Assembly (NCBI GenBank): GCA_028564705.1
Contig: JAPXFQ010000398.1
Span: 930,001-994,000 of the forward strand
Direction of reading: 5' to 3'
Origin: Apricaphanius iberus
Lineage: Eukaryota; Chordata; Actinopteri; Cyprinodontiformes; Aphaniidae
Length of the DNA stretch: 64,000 nucleotides
The notes under the pieces are model-generated. The model worked only from the letters and a program-made list of their open reading frames with translations, was not told where the DNA came from and searched no databases. Both the position numbers and the translations under genes were made by a program. Positions 37,701-52,000 of this stretch are shown piece by piece; positions within the stretch are counted from its first letter, which is position 1, and the number at the start of each line of letters is the position of its first letter.

Positions 37701-40700
37701 GCCATCTGAGATGTTGCTAGTACAGGCAGGGAAACCTTCTGTGATTACATGGCTGCAAATTATTGTTCAACAGGGAGGAAAGAAGGTTATAAAAAACAAA
37801 ACAATTCACAGCTGTCTGGTTTGCTTGTCTTAGTTCCTGACATATATGCTGATAAAGCAAGTATGCACAGAAAAAAAAGAGAGAAACTAGTGTCCTAGTG
37901 AAGAGTGTAGCGCCAGGGTTCCATGTTAGAGTATATGCAAACAGAATGTTGTCTTAGAGGTAAAATACCTTAGGATTGCATGCTATCTATTGTAATAGCA
38001 GTAAGAAAGTAGTGCAAGTGGCTTATCAGCAGAAATATCTATGTTGGTGTGTTTGAGCTACTGTACCTCCGCTAGAAAGTACAGCTTTCAAATGCATACT
38101 GAATTTTCGAGACATGTCCTATAGTCTGAAGAAAATACACTGAAGTGTTTGACCATATTAGCCATAGTCATATTTGTAAGAAAATGAGGGATGGTAACAA
38201 GCCAGAAAACAAGATCCCAATTGTGAAGTAAGCAGGTGGAGTAGGGGTGTCTTGTTACATGAGGGACTGAGGTCCTTCACAGAATCAATGGCATCAAAAG
38301 TAAACAACATTATGGAAATATTAAGTAAAATCTCAAGATATAAGCCAAGACTAATGAGTATTTAAAGGGACCCAAAGTATACTCCTAAATTACTTAGAAA
38401 GATGCTTAAGAACAACAAAGTCAGCATTTTGGAGTGGCCAACACAAATCTCTCTCCCTTCGAAAATTTGTGGGCAGACCTGAAAAGGTGTATGACAGCAA
38501 GAAGGTCACCAAAACTGGCTACCAACATGACTTGCAAGTTCTGTAAAAGAGGAATTGGCCAAAATAAATTATTTGCAAGAAGCTTGTGAAAAGATACCAC
38601 AAATATGTGATCCAAGTCATACAGTTTAGTAGGCAGTACTAACATATACTTAAGATATGTGTGTGAATTTCTTAGTTTGAAAAAGAAAAAGAAAAAATCG
38701 CATTATTCTGGTGGAGGAAATCTGGGTTTGGGAGCACAGAATGAAATACATGTGGAAATTCAAAAAGCCTCCTTATTTTTGAAGTAATTCACAGTTTCCT
38801 TCCAAAAGCTCTGAAGAGCAGATCCTGTCATAAAGACATAGTCCAAGGCTATATTCCACACTCTCTTTGACCCAATTAACTGACCTTGCACATATGTTGC
38901 CATTTTAGTGTGAAATATTAAATATTTTTCAATGCCAATAACAATTCACATGGTGGTGTGAGTGTATAAAAATGAAAATAAAACAATTGGGGCCTGGAGA
39001 CACGTCTCTCTAGAGCAGCACTAAGCTGTAGAGGAGCCAAGGCTGTTGCAGACTTTCTTACATACATTCATCCATACAGATGCAGTTGGGGATGGTTAAA
39101 GAAAGGCACACACCTGCACACAGCAGGCCTGTCTGACACCAGTGACCCGTAAAAGGAGGAAGGTACAAAGGGGAGGGAATCAGGATAAAGCAAGGAGAGG
39201 AAAGGTTTAGATTGGTTTAGGGCATAAAGACATTGCAGTTCCAGGGCCCCTATGCTGTTTCCAGACAGTCTCAGTGTACACTGCAGACTTCAGACAAACG
39301 AATCCCTGGAGCCCCCGGGGCAGCATGGAAGCCACAGATGTTCTTAGGAAGCTCAGCGTATCACGCTCAGATAGAAGAAGGAGAGTGGGAGGTAAAGGTG
39401 TGTAGTGGGAATGAAAGGAAGAAGCAGCAAGGCTCTGGAGTATAATTCATATAGTTCCCTAAAATCTGCAGAAAAAGGGATTTCGAGACATACTAAATTA
39501 TCTAAGCATAAACCTAGAGAGGTGGATAATTTTAATTCTAAAACATGAAACAGTTTAAAATGGTGTGGCTCATTGTACATCAGTGTGTTTTCAATCTAGA
39601 GGTAAATCAAGATGAATGGATTAGAAAACAATGTAAGATACACACCTCATAGAAGGGTTTGGGGTCAGCCCAGTGATGACTCTCTGCATCCTGAAGAATA
39701 CAGGTGAGGCAAACCTGGACGCAGTAGCTGGTCAGCTGCTGCCTTAAAGCCTGCGCTGTTTCATGGTATCTCTCGATTGGTAACAGAGTCAGGGGTCTGA
39801 TCAAAGAATAAGAAAAGAATGATCATACAATCTGTGTTGTACAAAGGACATTTAAGACAAAAAGCTCATTTAGGTCCAAGCTTTAACAGCGCACATCTTA
39901 TTTTCAGGTACATTGATGCAGAGATTTTTAATAAAAGCATAATATTAAGCTATAAATAATTGTGAAACTGTTGATTAATTCTAAAAGTTCACAATGATAT
40001 TTATTTTTCAATTAAAAATAGTTTAATAGAGAAACAAGGGTCCCAAAAAGACACAGAGAGATGAACGCTCACAGAAATAGCACAGTGCACCAGACACGAC
40101 TATGGTGGAAACCTGTGGAGACCGCAAGAGATATGAGACACTACTAAAGTTACCAACTAATTCAAGGAGTCATCTACATCCAGTGTTAATTAATCATGTT
40201 TATAAGTGCCTTAACAATTTTTGAGGACTTTCAACTTAACCATGCTCTGTTTTTATGACAAAAGTAAACTAATGGCAGCTCTCTCTGGTGTAAATATACT
40301 GCGTTTCATTTGGGAGACCATGATAGATGCAAATTAGAAAATGTCTTGTAGAAAGCTTAGCTACTTTTTGCAGAAAGAGTCACACTATTTTCCCTAAAAG
40401 CTGAGAGTTTATGCCGTATGTGTATTTTCATGCTTTACACAGATGTTCCAACCTCTACATGGGGGATTGAAATCAGCTGTCGCAGGTAAAGCAGAGCCAA
40501 GCAGAGGACGGAAGTTGCAACTTGGTGCATTCTCATCAGATTAAGGATTTTTTTAATAGGAAACTAGGGAACCACCGATACCGATACTGGTATTTGGTAT
40601 CGGCCCCGATACCACCTAATGTACATGTATAAGTATCAGTTAAAGTTAAACGATACCATGAACCAATACTTAAAATGTGGAAACTCTGCAATAATTTCAG

Positions 40701-43700
40701 AGAAAATGTAAATTTTTAACTTAAATTTTTTGTTTTGTGGTCATTCTTATCAATATTTATACATATATTGAATCTAATTTACCCTCATTTGTTGTAACAA
40801 GCAGAGAAGAAAATAAAATGTCTTCCAATTCATTGCATTTTTTTTGTGTGGTAGATGTATCAGCATTTGTACTCGGTATCGGCAAGTACTGTGATCAAAG
40901 TATTGGTATCTTTTCAGCTTGAAAAAAGTGGTATCGTTGCATCCCTAGAGGAAACCCACCATTGCGATGAGAGTGGAAGTTAAAAATGTAGCCCAACTGA
41001 GAAGATTTTTTTTACATTTTAGACTTTTTGAATTATTATAAGAGAAACAAAAAGTATTGGATAACATTAGACACTTTTCAAAGCAAGTTGAACAACTGCA
41101 TCATAAATAACATAGTTAGAACTAATAGCCCAAAGGGGGAAAGATTTACATTAAATTTCCGGATACAGCATTTCCCAAACAAATTTTCCGTGAGACATTT
41201 GTGTGAAAATTTAAAAATATTCTAAATACGAAATTTTCAATGGGATTTATGGGAAGTAACTGGAAAGTTGGGGAACCTTAAACTATAATTTTGAAATATA
41301 AACATTTTTGTGATGTCATTAGCAAAAATGCATGAGATATGTCAAAGTTAATCAGTCAGTACATTTACAAGCATATCTAAATCAATTTCTGGTAATAATC
41401 AGACAACTAGCTTAGCTAGCAAGTCATTGAAAAAAAAAAATCAAATTATTGAATGAAGTGCATTCAACTGCCCAATGCTAGATGGTGACATGTGCCCTTT
41501 TGCGCTGGCTTTCTTCTTCTTCCAGTTGGCCTACAGAGTCACACAGATAGTAAAGAAATGCTAGCAGCACTGAAGCAGATGGAGTAAAACTCAGATATCC
41601 ACAATGGCAAAGAAATGGTAGACAACGCTGCAGCACAGTAAATTTAGGAAGTACTGTACTATTACACTCATTGCTTCTGCTGTGTTGTTGTGTACCAGTG
41701 TTGCTATTCCCACTTCCTCGATCTCGTCACTTCCTTTCAAAAGCTTGGCTAAGCTGGGGTTATAGTTTATATGCAGAGACATTTTGGCTTTCTAACCACA
41801 TTATCTAGGTGGGTAAGTCTTATACAGAGAAGTCCAGTTCAGTTTGACTTCAGTCCGACTAAGTTGTATCCATTTCTAAAGTCCAACTTCAGTCAGACAA
41901 AGGCAATAATTTGTCTTTCTCTTAAAGCACGTACCCGCATTGATAACTGATGAATCAAATATATTTAATATATTTGACTAATACTGTAATTAAAACTTTG
42001 TTGTTGTTCTATGTGATGCATAGGTTCAGTCATGCGAATGTAACAGTCTTGGGCTTTGGCTTAATATTACAGGATTCTAGAAATCATCTTTGTACATACA
42101 GGAGGAATGCACAGATCATGTGGAGGATACGACTTCAATATTCCAGATGAATAGCATAGACATAATGAATAGTATTTACATGAAGTTTAATTTTTTTAGT
42201 CCAGTTTATACCAGCAATTCCAACCTCCAATTAAAGTTCCTGTTCAAAATACAACATTCAATATTTTAAATTCAATTTATTCCAGTAAATTCCAGTGAAA
42301 TCTCAAAAATTTCCATTGACAGTTTCAACTTTCTGGAATCGCACTACTAAAGTTATGACACATACATAACAACACAGCAGCCGATGTATAATTCCTTCTC
42401 ATGTCACATCAACAGTCTCACATGTGCACACCTGCTTCTTACATTTTAGCTGCAGCTGTACTTGAATCCTTCAGCATGACATTGTAATACTCTAGTCGCT
42501 GTTGCACATAAATGCAGGAAGCAAGCAGGGCAGGCAGGTTCCTCAGCGGTGCAAAGGATGGTACCTCCAGGGCCCTCTCCTGCAAACGGCCCAGCATGGC
42601 AAATGCTGCTCTGCTACAAGCTTCCACAAAGCTTGATCGCACCCCCAGGAGAGAAGTGTCCCTGCAGGCTACTGCCAGTGACAGTAAGGCGTCGAGCTCA
42701 GTCAGAATTGCTCCACAGAACTATGGGAAAAGAAAAGGCAAAGACAAGACAAGATCAAAACCAGAAGAAAAATCTGTCAGTAGATGGGAGGAAACATAAG
42801 AAGGAGACTTTGTTTATATGGAAATAAAAAAAGACTTTGCAGTTGGGATGCACCAATACTGGTATCGGCTCCGATACCGCCTAATGTACCCGTATCGGTA
42901 TTGGCTAATCTTCAGTATCTTAACCGATACCATGAACCGATGCTTAAAATTAGGAAACGTAGCAATCATTTCACAAAAATGTTAGTTTTTAACTTTTAAA
43001 TTTAAGTTTTGTGGTCATTTTTATTAATATTTTATTATTTTATGTGATTCACAATCATCTGTTGTAACAAGCTGAGAAGATAAAACCTGACTCCCAATTG
43101 ATAGCATTTTTTTCATGTGGCAGAAGTATCAGCATTGGTACTCGGTATCAGTAGGTACTCTGATCCAAGTATCGGTATTGTATCGGTTTTGAAAAAAAGT
43201 GGTATCATTGCATCCCTACTTCGCAGGGATAATCTGAATACTTACTAGGTTCAGGACTAAGATTACTATGGTTTATCTTGAGCAAAACACTGAAGACTGC
43301 AAATGTAGAACACAGACATTTGAAGACCTCAGCACAGCAAAATGTTTAAAACTACATCAGGTTGTCAGACTCATCACATTTACCACAATCACATGAAATT
43401 CTTTAACATTGTAAAACTGAGACGGCCAAGGTGAAAGGAAAGAACCGGATAAAATGAAATGACAAGCAGACCTATTGTAAGTTTAGAAATTATTACCTTT
43501 GGATTAATTAAGAAACTTTTAATGGATGTTCTTCATCAACTGATTTTACTCTGGGCTGATAAAAGTTTTCAAAATAGTTGACTGAATGTGTGTATTGGAG
43601 GGGTAACTTTGTTTTTATAGAACTTAATATTTTTTAAGAAGTTCAGAGTTTCAACCAATTATGTTGAGCAAACGGTATTTGGTACTGTTATATTGCTGTT

Positions 43701-45981
43701 ATACAGCAAAAATATTTCACCACATTTTCACAAACGTGGCAATTTAGTTTTTGTGTTTAAGGTTTATAACAAATGTACAAATATTAGTATTTGCGTAACA
43801 AAAAACTGTGCATCTAGACTCGCTCTAACAACTGTGAAGGCATCTAATAAAATGCATGGTTTTGTGATAGCAAAACAAATTACCAAGATAAATCATTCCA
43901 ATGTTACCTGTAATGTAACTCCTGTACAATTTAGGAAAATAAATCTGTTAGAAAAAAAGGCTGAAAAAAAGGTTGAGAATAAGTGTACTCTCCTAAATCA
44001 ATAGTTAATTAATATTCGTATATCAACTTTGCCTGAATTACGGTGAATTTGATAACCCACAAAGAAAGTCAACTTACTAATTTGAGCTTTAGCATAAAGG
44101 CATGGATAGCAGAGGTAAAATTTTAAAGAGGATCACATCCTACACATTTTTCAGTCAGATGAGTCCAAAAATACTCATCAGTAATTCAAAAAAATAGTGA
44201 AAACTGTGGCATTAAGAAATTAAAAAGATCAACTGGCCAGGCAGGATGCCAAGAGAGCAACAGCAGTGGTGAGGCAATTTCTGGAAAGTACTGAGCATTT
44301 TGGCATGCTGCTATATCAGAACTACAAAAAATATATCAATAATTTACAAACTCTCAAACTTCCTACTGAGTCTTTAGAAACATTGCATCCACAAAGGTAA
44401 ACACAACCACAACATTGCAACCCTGTTGAATACAGGCGTAAATTTGAACAAGGTACAATCAAATTCTGCAATCCCATCAGGGCCACTGCAGCAAGGTGAA
44501 AGAGGGTATAACTTTTCAAGTGCTGGTTAGGTTCTGTTTGATGCTCTCGGCTTGGTGAAGGAGACAAACGACACCTCAAGGGAGGCATAAGAGCAGAAAA
44601 AAAAGGTGCATCTGATTATGTAACCGAGAGCTTACATCAAACTGAGAAGAATCTAGAGAATTAAGGTCTATTCATTAGGTCAAATTTCAATTTTTAAAAA
44701 CAGGTTATTTGTTATTCATTCACCTGCACTAAGTACTCAGATTGAAAATAAATATTAATAAATCCTGTTTATATTGATGTTGAGGTGAGTCTATATAAAA
44801 AAAATGGAGAACTAAGGTGTGAAAGTATGAATAAAAAGCAGTGAGATATTGATCTAGAATAATAGCTTCATCTAGCAATGCCATTTTGTATGTCTTCGCT
44901 TACAGTCTTCTGAATTTCTTTCAAGCCAAGTTTTATTGTATGCAAATGCATTCAAGTATAACCTTTGGGCTGGAAGGCTGTCATCTTTGAAGCGTTGACC
45001 TACACATAAATATCTTGTACAGGTCCTGAGAAGGGACAAATTCTGACACTAGTTAGGAATCAAGGGACACTAATACACACAAAGTATGAGGATTTAAGGG
45101 GACAAGGGTGAAAGTAAGAGGGAGGAATCTGGATGTGCTAAATGTGGAAGAAAGTTTTTGGTAGCAGAGCAGTTGGAAGGAATAACGTGAGTAAGAGAAA
45201 CTTTAAACAGCTTTTAGGTGGAGCTCTCTGAAAAGTTTTCAGGATTTTTGAAACAGAAATTTAAACCAGATTAAACCAGCAGTGTCAGTAAGCACATGGC
45301 TGTACAGCCTCAAACACTAGAGATTTTTGCCGATGTTACTTTTTAAGCCCAGTTTCACAAAACACCCTGGTTTTGGGCCTCAGAAAATTAAATCCCCTGT
45401 GTCTGTCTCACCTCTTCCTACCTTTCCCAGGCCCTATTTTCTCGTCCTTTGGTCATGTTATCGCTCCTATATCCTTCTTAATGCTATAGCCACTTTCCCT
45501 TTGTGATTTGCCCCTCTATCATTAGTACAGCCTCAATTTCCCCCATTGAATACCTGTCTCCACACATCATCTAACCCTCATAATATCAACCACACCAGCT
45601 CGAGGTTTCTTCCAGTCTTTCTTTTGTTCCTGGAATCCTCCCGTCAAGTAATACTGATCACTCTTCCCTAGGCCCTTTCTGATCCAGGGCGTCATCTGTG
45701 TCAGACCCGAACTATTTGAGCTTTCTATTATAAAGGGAGCTTTTCACAGGAGCTACAAAAAGCATTAATCTCTCTGGTTCTGGCTGCTGTGTGTAAACCT
45801 GTATTGTTAAGTCTGATAGTATTAAAGAAGGATGGAGGGAACATACCCTCCTCAGGGGGAGGCTTTATTCTGAGGTAACTTGTGCACAGCATTAAGATAT
45901 AAACTAGACCTGGCTGTGTTTTTCTGTTGAGTGTATTTTAGAAAGCAAAACCAGGGTTCTGCAGAATGATTTAACAGATGA

Positions 45982-46069
<88 letters not shown>

Positions 46070-49000
46070 AAAAGAAAGAAAGAAAGAAAATAATGATCCT
46101 GGAAGAAAAGATATTTGCGTAATGTCTTTGAAGGAGTACCTTTGCTGTCATTTTAGGTGTGCCTCTCTCTGAGTTTTTGTAAAAGAAGTCTTCTTTGAGG
46201 TGTTCGTTGCTGACAGAGAAGTCAGCGACAGGGCTCAAGTTGACTGAGGTGTGTCCCGATGAATGTAAGGCCTCCTCTTGCTGTAGATTCTTGGCACAGA
46301 CGTCATCCAGCACCACTTTAACACAATGCTCCATGTGGGGGACAAGCCTACTAAAAGCTGACCTCCAGTTAAACTCCAAAGTCTGGGCCTGTAAAGCAGG
46401 AAAACGAGCCAACAGCCAGCTAAATCATAAAATAGCTGGGAGGTAGAAAAAAAGTTTTAATGTAACAAGCGCATGCAAAGGTCTCACCTCTGGAGTGTGA
46501 AGTTTCTCTGCGGCGGGTTTCTTGCCATCTGTTGTCGAACTTAAACCCTCTTTAGGCTTTTTCAAAATGCCTAATAAAAATTACACAATTAAGTCACTAA
46601 AATTGTGTTTTTCATAGAAAATAAAAATACAAATTAAATGGACTGTGAATACTTTTAAAAGGTATATATCCAGAGGTCAAATCAGTAATGTGCATTTGTT
46701 CTATTCTTTCCACCACTAAGCATCAGGGAAGAAGGACAGCATGTGATCAGTATAGACACATTGATGTTAAACCTTGAGACAGCAGTTGGTCCCGTGACCA
46801 TACTGGATTTCAAAAGAAACAAGTGTGGGGGAAAAAAGAAAAAAAAAGGATATGACTGACAATCCAAGGACAATGTTCACTAGTCACACTAACATTCGTC
46901 ACTACAAACAGTATTTATTGACTATTATTCAGCTTTACATTTGCTAAAAACGTCCCAATTTACTACAGAGACCAAGGATGTTTTCTGTTGTCAATGTTAA
47001 GCATAGGTTTTTAAACTATGAATGGGTTTTGGGATCTTTGGGATTAATGTGGCTATGAGTGAAAGTGCAATTTAAGAACTACTAAACAGACTTTTTTTTG
47101 GTCCTGAAGGCTAATAGACCAGATTATGACTGCCCATGCCTCAAAGGAAGCAGAAATAATTTGCTCACAGGCATGTCTTCATGAGTCCAAATCTGAGCTT
47201 TAGATTTGATTTGAACCCTGATCTTGGCAACAATGAAAAGGGTGAATCCATGAGAGCTGATTGTGCAGATTTGAGGAAAGACGGCAGCTTGGGAAGCTGG
47301 GATGAATAAAAGTGCACAGGATGTTAAACTGGGTTTCAATTAAAAGGCATGAACATCAAGGCCATAGTTTCCTAATCGGAAAGCGAAGAGTAAGACCCCA
47401 GGCGAGGCAATTTAAGCGAACAAGACCGTATGCAATGGAAGAAGGGGGAAGCGGCAAGCACATCACTTTTTGACCTTTAAGCTCATCTGATGAATTTCTG
47501 GTAATTAAGCCGTTTGATTGCCTGGAATTAATGATTTGGATAACTGCCCTTTAAAGGCTGTTTACCTCTCTGTAAATTGAGCCTTTCCGCAAGTCTTGTT
47601 TTTGTAAATCTAACCTTTATGGAAATTACTCCACGCACCAAAAGCTTTCATTTAACATCTCTGCAGTGGCAGTTCAAAGGGGAAAGAGGAAACGGATACT
47701 AAAGGCCTCTATAAGACCCCAGATAATACAAACTAATAAACTCTTTTTTTTCCAGATTTTATGGTGTAAATAGCAAGAAAGTATTTATGCATGTGCATGT
47801 GTGTCCTTATGCCTGGAGGAGTAACACACTTGCAGGACTATAGCTTTAGATGTAGAAACACAAAAATTAATTCTTGAAACCTGGTAAGACTCCGCTGAGA
47901 ACTTTTTCTACAAGTAGTGTATATTGTAAGGATCAAGGAAAAGATGGAAAATATTTTTTTTCAATTTCTCTTTAACAATCAAAAATGTAGGAAGTGAAGC
48001 AAACATTTTTTATTCAGCATTTGATATTTAAAAGAAAGACCATTTATTCCAATTATAGCAGCAAATACAAAGGAGGTATCAATCTTCAAGTTTTGCACAG
48101 CTACACACCCAGTTTTATAATTTTTAACATTTTTATATGACAGTCCCTCTTTGCGGAATGCTTCAAGCACGGAATGACTGAACACAGGGAGTCAATGAAC
48201 AGCAGCTTTTCCAGTTCTAAGGGATTCTCAAACAGGTTCAGGTCCAGACTGTAACATGACCCTTCTAAAACACTAAGGCCATGTCCACACATAGCCAGGG
48301 TTTTTTTAATATGAAAATTTTCCTCTGCTTCTTAAAAAAATAATAAATCTCCATCCACACATAACCGAATAAATGTGTTTTTCAGCACATTCATACATGT
48401 GGCAACCCTGTAGGGGGCAGTAGTTCTCCCAAATCATATCCGCTCAGAGTAAGTTCCTATTCTCTATCTTCAGCACGCAGCAGTCATACAGCTTGTAAAA
48501 GCAAACAAACAAAATGCGCTTTGACAATGGGTGATACCAACACACCTCTGGGGGCATAAATGCTGTTTTTGAGGGTAAACACAGGTCGCATATGTGATGT
48601 TTGAGCTTTTTTGTCTCGGATAGTGACGTTACGGTTCTTAAAACTCTGTTTTCGGCTGTCCACACGCAGATACTGAAAACAGAGAAAACGCAAATCTTCA
48701 CTTTGGCCGTAGTTTTAAAAAAGATTTGATTTTGGTGCAGAAAATGTCTGGTTACGCGTGGATGACAGGCCAAACTGTACAAAAATATCTCTGTTTTGTG
48801 AGATAAGGCTACGTGTGGACAGGGCCTCAGAAGCCATGCTCTGAACCATTTTGTTGTAGCTCTTTACTGTATGTTTAGGTGCATCATCCAGTTTGACGTC
48901 GAAACCTTTATCTAAAGCCTTTTGAGGCCCCATGTAGGTTTTCTTCCAGCTTTGTCCTTTATTTAGCTCCATACATCTTCCTATCAACTCTGACTACCTT

Positions 49001-52000
49001 CCATGTCCCTACTGAAGAGAAACAAGCTCACAGCATGATGCTGTTATACTGATTTGTTAACTTCTGAAGGCATTTGATTGCAATGTATATCATTTAGGAG
49101 TACTACACTAACGGTGCTTACAAACTGAACGCGATAGACACGCCCCTAGCTGGTCGCCTTAACAATCGCACCTTGAAGCGTGTCCAAAGCGAACTGGCCG
49201 CGCTTTAAACTATGCAGTTTTCAGGCGTGTGAAGCAGAAATGTGGAGGGATCCTGACCGGGACTGCTCTGCTGGCCTGCTCCTCCCTCCCTCCCTCTTTC
49301 CCCCGACCCTCCGGGAGCTCCCAGTGGACTCTAGTCTATGAGCTGACTACGTTAAATGTCGGGACCGCTGCTGCGGGGGTAGACCCAGTTGAGCAGCAGC
49401 GAAGGGATCAATAAACACCCCGGCTCCTCACCCAGTTTGTGCCGCGAAGGTCCAAGCTTTGCCTCGCCGTGAGCGGTGCGGGACGTGTTTTGGTGGAGAC
49501 ATTACCAGGTCCGGGTGTTCGGGTGAGGAAGCTGTTTTGCAGCCAAAACGGCTCTTTTAAGAGCCACCTACAAACCTCTTAAGAGCATTTTTGTCTAAAT
49601 AGTTTACCCTCTTTATAATGTTTTTTTTTTTTTATTCATGTCTCTGTATAGAAAACAGCTGGTGTCATTTAGTTTGGGGTGATTAGCCACGGTGTTTGTC
49701 AGGTTCCATGTCCTGCTGATGCTGTGACCATTCAGACACGGCATCACTGACAACTGTCAGCTGATTTGTTGTTATGGTGCGACTTGAAGCTGTAGTTGAG
49801 ATTTCTCCGATTTCTGCGGCAGACATAAAATGCAGCGTATATTTTGAGTCGCACCTGAAACGCATCAGCCGCACTACTTGGTCGCGTAAATCAGGCAGAA
49901 AAGCCTCTTCGCGACGCAAATCTGCTTCTAACATGTCGCGGGATCCCCAGTCGTGCTTAATCGTGCTCCTCCATTGACTTTATATGTAAATCGGACGCTC
50001 TGGTTGCGTCTCTCGCTTTCAGTGTGTAAGCACCGTTAAGAGGGAAGAATACTTACAAACTTAAGTTTATATGTACAGAGTTTGTGCTGGTGTATCATGT
50101 AGCATTTCAATAAAATACATTTAAGTTAGTGGTTGTAATGTGACAAAATGTGAAAAAGCTGAGAAAATATTAATTCTTCTGAATTATATTTTAAAAGTAC
50201 TTAGTTGCACCTTTTATAGTAGGAGTGTCTCCTGTGCAATTTATGAAGGTGATGTTAGTGACCAGCTCCCTCACATCATTCTCAAAGCCTAGAAGGACAC
50301 AAGCCAGCTGGGTTAATGCCCTCAGCTGGTGGGAGGTCAAACTGAAGCTCCTGCTTTTCAAGGGAAGCTCCATTGGTGCTGTGGAGATAAGAAGAGACCA
50401 AATAAATAAAATGGGATTACAGATGCATGCTGACATAAAAATGTAATAGGTTAATGTTCACAAAAAAGTGGTTTAATAGGATTTTATTTTCCCCACACAA
50501 CCTCCTTTGCCAAAAGGCACTTATCAGCAAACACCTCCCATTACAAGTCACATTGCATGTGACATCTCTTCTAAATATCGACCCATTCATGTTTTCCCCA
50601 TACACAGTGCAACACAGTGTAAACAAAGAACACAGAAAGGAAATTATGCAAAACTTTGCTCCCTGAGAAGTCACACTTTCACAACCTTCCCCTACCAGCA
50701 CAAAACTTTTTTTTTCCTCCTCCTAACCCGCCAGTGACCCCCTCGGCAAATATGGATTTCCCATTTTGGAGGCTGCCAAAGCCATCACCCGGGGGATGTT
50801 CCGCATTAAGCCGGAGAATGGGCGGCTGGGAGATGTTTTGCCATACACTGAGACACATGCACAAATACTTTTGTGAGTACGGCTAAATGAGCTCCGCAAC
50901 TGCAAAGGCATTTGGGGAAGGATGAGCTCAGTATTAGCCTTGACTCTGAAAGCGCAGAGATGATTGAGCACTGAGATGGAAAGAAGAGGAAGGAGTATTT
51001 GTTTTTTTTCAATGACCGAGACATTATTGCCTTTGAATCCTAATGTAATTTTTACTATATTGTTAAACAAAATCTGACAATATGATAACAACATTGTCCC
51101 CGAGGGATGTCTGGTTTAATCATGCATGAGGTTTGATTCAGAGTGTTGTGTCTGGGTACTTTTGTATGTTTTTTTATGAGTATTAATGAGTGCGAGTCAC
51201 TGAGTTTTGTGTGTCCATGTCTTCGGTGTGCACAAATGCATGTTTATGTGCATGCAATGTGGGTCATTATGAGCAACTTGATTTGTAGACAACATTTCTA
51301 CACACATTTGCACATGTCAGTCTTGCAAGATAATTGTTGACACCATGACCAGGCTCTGTGGTCACCATGAAATGTAGTCTAACCTCAGGATTGTTACGGT
51401 TTGTGTCTACATGGTTTTGTGTGCAAGTGTGCACAGATGCATGCATGAAATTGCAGGTGCATAGCTGTGTAATTATATGGGGTGTGTTTAAATTTGTGTG
51501 CTTGTATTTGTGTTTGCATGTAATTAAGCTCCACGGGCCTCCAGTTTCTCCGTAATGGGTTCCGTTGGGAGTGTCGGCTAGAGAGAGAATCTCCTGCTGC
51601 ATGTCTGGATGCGTGACCTGGTTGACACCCGAGTGTCAGCCTCGTTCCCAGACTCGCACTTTGCACACACGCACCACCAAGCTTGTCTATTTCTGAAGAC
51701 GCCGTCACATCAATACCTTCCGATGCTCAACGCGGGAGAAAAGTGAAACCGCAGACGATTCAAAGGAAACCTTGTCAACCAGACGGAAAGGGACACATTT
51801 GGGAGATAGCCACTGGATTCTGTAAAAGCTATTTCTACAGCCCTTCTGCCCCCAATCTCCACCTTCTCCGGGGTGTTCATCTGAGCACAGCAACTATTAC
51901 TTTCCACTTCTGGAGCATCACCTTTTCCTGGCCTCTTTCCTCTCTCACCATCCATTCTACTCATTCCATCAACCTGTGACCCTATGACAGTTTCACTCGC

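Larger units (their letters stand above)
42721..46139 (-). other. kiaa0825: KIAA0825 intron between exons 7 and 8
   Basis: A 3,419-bp intron with hAT MITE copy 2 and the GAAA tract. Between 43227 and 45960 I recognise nothing; 45400-45700 is pyrimidine-rich. Confidence 0.5.
47925..50165. mobile_element. Tc1-like element carrying two nested elements
   Basis: Family landmarks appear in order: GGATTCTCAAACAGGTTCAG, GGTCCAGACTGTAACATG, then after an insertion TGTAGCTCTTTACTGTATG, CTATCAACTCTGACTACC and CACAGCATGATGCTG. After a second insertion come AATACATTTAAGTTAGTGG and TTGTAATGTGACAAAATGTG. The right end stops about 45 bp from exon 5. The termini themselves are eroded. Confidence 0.7.
46571..50210 (-). 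other. kiaa0825: KIAA0825 intron between exons 5 and 6
   Basis: A 3,640-bp intron; about 2.2 kb is the Tc1 nest, and the rest includes the candidate regulatory block at 47440. Confidence 0.6.

Noticed and set aside
45852..46412. 186-codon minus-strand frame
   Set aside because: Only the part at 46140-46388 is exon 7; the rest is read-through of the intron and the GAAA repeat.
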